NCBI GenBank assembly: GCA_023436715.1
Contig: JAEZIJ010000086.1
Span: 1-6,401, forward strand
DNA length: 6,401 nucleotides
Direction of reading: 5' to 3'
Source of the DNA: Acidobacteriota bacterium
GTDB lineage: Bacteria; Acidobacteriota; Terriglobia; Bryobacterales; Bryobacteraceae
The notes below the pieces were generated by a model. That model did not search any database. It was not told where the DNA came from and saw only the letters and a list, made by a program, of their open reading frames with translations. The number at the start of each line of letters is the position of its first letter. Positions within the stretch are counted from its first letter, which is position 1. The position numbers and the translations under genes were made by a program. Below are positions 5,368 through 6,401 of the stretch, in pieces.

Positions 5368-6219
5368 ATGAAGACAAGACGAAGCTTTTTCGCGACCACG
5401 CTCGGCGCGATCGGCGCCGCTCAATTCTCCTCAGCCCAGCAGACGGTAGCCCGCAAAGGACGGCTGAAGCAGGCCGCTACCCGCGGCTGCTTCGGACGGG
5501 GAATGGTCTTCGAGGATATCTGCCGCGAGGCCGCGCGCCTCGGTCTGAAGGGGATTGACCTCATCGGGCCGAACGATTGGCCCACCCTCAAGAAATACGG
5601 TCTGCTCTCGACCATGGCGCCGTCGGCCGGCCACTCGCTCACCAACGGCATCAACACCAAGGCAAACCACGCCAAAGCCGAGGCGGCCACTCGCGAGTTG
5701 ATCGACAAGTCGGCGGAGTTCGGCTGCCCCAATGTGATCGTGCTCTCGGGCAACCGGCGCGGGATGTCGGACGAAGAGGGCGCCGAGAATTGCGCCGCTT
5801 TTCTGAACTCCATCAAAGCGCAGGCGGAGGACAAGGGCATCACCATCTGCATGGAACTGCTCAACAGCAAGGTGGACCACAAGGACTATCAATGCGATCA
5901 CACCGCCTGGGGGGTGGAGGTTTGCAAGCGCGTGAATTCGCCGCGGGTAAAGCTGCTCTATGACATCTATCACATGCAAATCATGGAAGGTGATGTCATC
6001 CGCACCATCCGCCAAAACATACAGTACATCGGACACTTCCATACCGCCGGCAATCCCGGCCGGCACGAAATCGACGGCAACTCGCAGGAACTGAGTTACC
6101 GGCCGATCGCGCAGGCAATCGCCGAGTTGGGTTACACGGGTTACTTCGCCCATGAATATGGACCGCTTCGGGACCCGCTAAAATCGCTGGCCGAAGCAAT
6201 CGAAATCTGTGATGTTTAG
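5368..6219 (+). CDS. Tat-exported TIM-barrel protein, hydroxypyruvate isomerase type
   Basis: A 283-residue protein of the xylose-isomerase-like TIM-barrel superfamily (AP endonuclease 2 fold), most like hydroxypyruvate isomerases. The N-terminus MKTRRSFFATTLGAIGAAQF is a twin-arginine signal (R4-R5, S-F-F, then a hydrophobic stretch), with cleavage likely near SSA-QQ at 23-25. The barrel starts about residue 35 with CFGRGMVFEDICREAARLGL. Likely metal and substrate residues of the fold are E163 (CMELLNS), D199 and H202 (LYDIYHMQ), H225 (GHFHTAGNPGRHE) and E263 (AHEYGP). The family interconverts small keto and aldo acids or sugars; a Tat signal suggests folding with metal in the cytoplasm before export. 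The ATG at 5368 is the only start that gives the signal peptide; the frame remains open far upstream over the phosphatase gene but is meaningless there. It lies 107 bp after the phosphatase, same strand. The exact substrate is unknown. Confidence 0.9.
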   Translation: MKTRRSFFATTLGAIGAAQFSSAQQTVARKGRLKQAATRGCFGRGMVFEDICREAARLGLKGIDLIGPNDWPTLKKYGLLSTMAPSAGHSLTNGINTKANHAKAEAATRELIDKSAEFGCPNVIVLSGNRRGMSDEEGAENCAAFLNSIKAQAEDKGITICMELLNSKVDHKDYQCDHTAWGVEVCKRVNSPRVKLLYDIYHMQIMEGDVIRTIRQNIQYIGHFHTAGNPGRHEIDGNSQELSYRPIAQAIAELGYTGYFAHEYGPLRDPLKSLAEAIEICDV

Positions 6220-6244
6220 AGCGTGGCACGATCCTGTCGTTAGT

Positions 6245-6291
6245 TTTGCAAGTTGTGCGGTTTTATTTGCACGGGATCTGTCCGCTTTGCA
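6245..6291. repeat. Three TTTGCA motifs at about 20-bp spacing
   Basis: TTTGCA occurs at 6245-6250, 6266-6271 and 6286-6291, so the spacings are 21 and 20 bp, close to two helical turns. The rest of 6220-6310 is noncoding and less GC-rich than the genes. Regular spacing suggests protein-binding sites, for example at the end of a mobile element or in a regulatory region, but three short copies could be chance. Confidence 0.3.
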
Positions 6292-6303
6292 TTGTAAAGT
6301 GAC

Positions 6304-6319
6304 GCGGCCGTCAGGCCGC
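6304..6319. terminator. Small GC-rich hairpin, possible bidirectional terminator
   Basis: GCGGCC (6304-6309) and GGCCGC (6314-6319) form a 6-bp stem with a 4-base loop between two converging reading frames. A T-rich stretch (CTTGCTTTTGGCTTTT) follows on the plus strand, but only after an eight-base gap, so termination is a weak guess. The hairpin overlaps the stop of the possible minus-strand tail. Confidence 0.3.
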
Positions 6320-6401
6320 CTCCTCCTGGGTCTTGCTTTTGGCTTTTGCCTTTGAGAGGACAGAAGTCGTCGTCGGCGCGGTGGAAAAGTGGGAAGCTCG
6401 C
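6311..6401 (-). CDS. Possible C-terminal tail of a gene entering from the right
   Basis: On the minus strand a frame is open from the window edge to a TGA at 6311-6313. Its last 29 or so residues are Thr/Ser, then Lys/Ala rich, and end KTQEEAA, which looks like a flexible protein tail. It is too short to identify. It would converge on the TIM-barrel gene, leaving a 91-bp gap. An open frame of this length at the edge of GC-rich DNA may be accidental. Confidence 0.35.
   Translation of the reverse strand, partial: RASHFSTAPTTTSVLSKAKAKSKTQEEAA

Noticed and set aside
1..6401. CRISPR array, tRNA or rRNA genes
   Set aside because: No regularly spaced repeats of CRISPR length, no tRNA cloverleaf-type TTCGA arm in proper context and no rRNA-like sequence were seen on either strand by eye.

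Overview
The window is GC-rich, bacterial and almost fully coding. Gene style points to an Acidobacteriota-like soil or sediment bacterium of the Solibacter/Bryobacter type. The clues are a Tat-exported xylose-isomerase-like TIM-barrel protein, a secreted PafA-type phosphatase, a LacI regulator, an IS481 element, and an intergenic palindrome resembling repeats I associate with acidobacterial genomes. This assignment is inferred from gene content, not from a search.

Layout. Bases 9-1419 are an apparently complete IS481-family insertion sequence with one intact DDE transposase; each end carries two copies of a 19-bp motif in inverted orientation. A near-perfect long hairpin is embedded in the 3' end of the transposase gene. 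About 40 bp beyond the element lies the 3' end of a convergent LacI-family repressor gene (1459-2460, minus strand). A textbook LacI-type palindromic operator sits in its own upstream region.

Divergent from lacI, a tight plus-strand cluster runs to 5260: a small secreted beta-rich (DUF5666-like) protein, a 76-residue two-helix membrane protein 2 bp downstream, a single-domain CheY-like response regulator overlapping it by 4 bp, and after 34 bp a secreted PafA-type alkaline phosphatase superfamily enzyme with every expected catalytic residue. A 107-bp gap with nested inverted repeats follows. Then comes a Tat-signal TIM-barrel protein of the hydroxypyruvate isomerase type (5368-6219). The last 180 bp hold a short noncoding stretch with a thrice-repeated TTTGCA motif and what may be the C-terminal tail of a minus-strand gene running off the window.

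How the parts may work together (inference). The LacI repressor probably controls itself and perhaps the divergent cluster in response to a sugar-like ligand. The exported phosphatase and TIM-barrel protein would act outside the cytoplasmic membrane on phosphorylated or sugar-derived substrates. The response regulator has no kinase or output domain here, so its partner is elsewhere. I see no clearly new defence or mobile system. The most unusual items are the transposase-tail hairpin, the compact secreted-protein/membrane-protein/receiver operon, and the palindromic repeat at 5267-5341.
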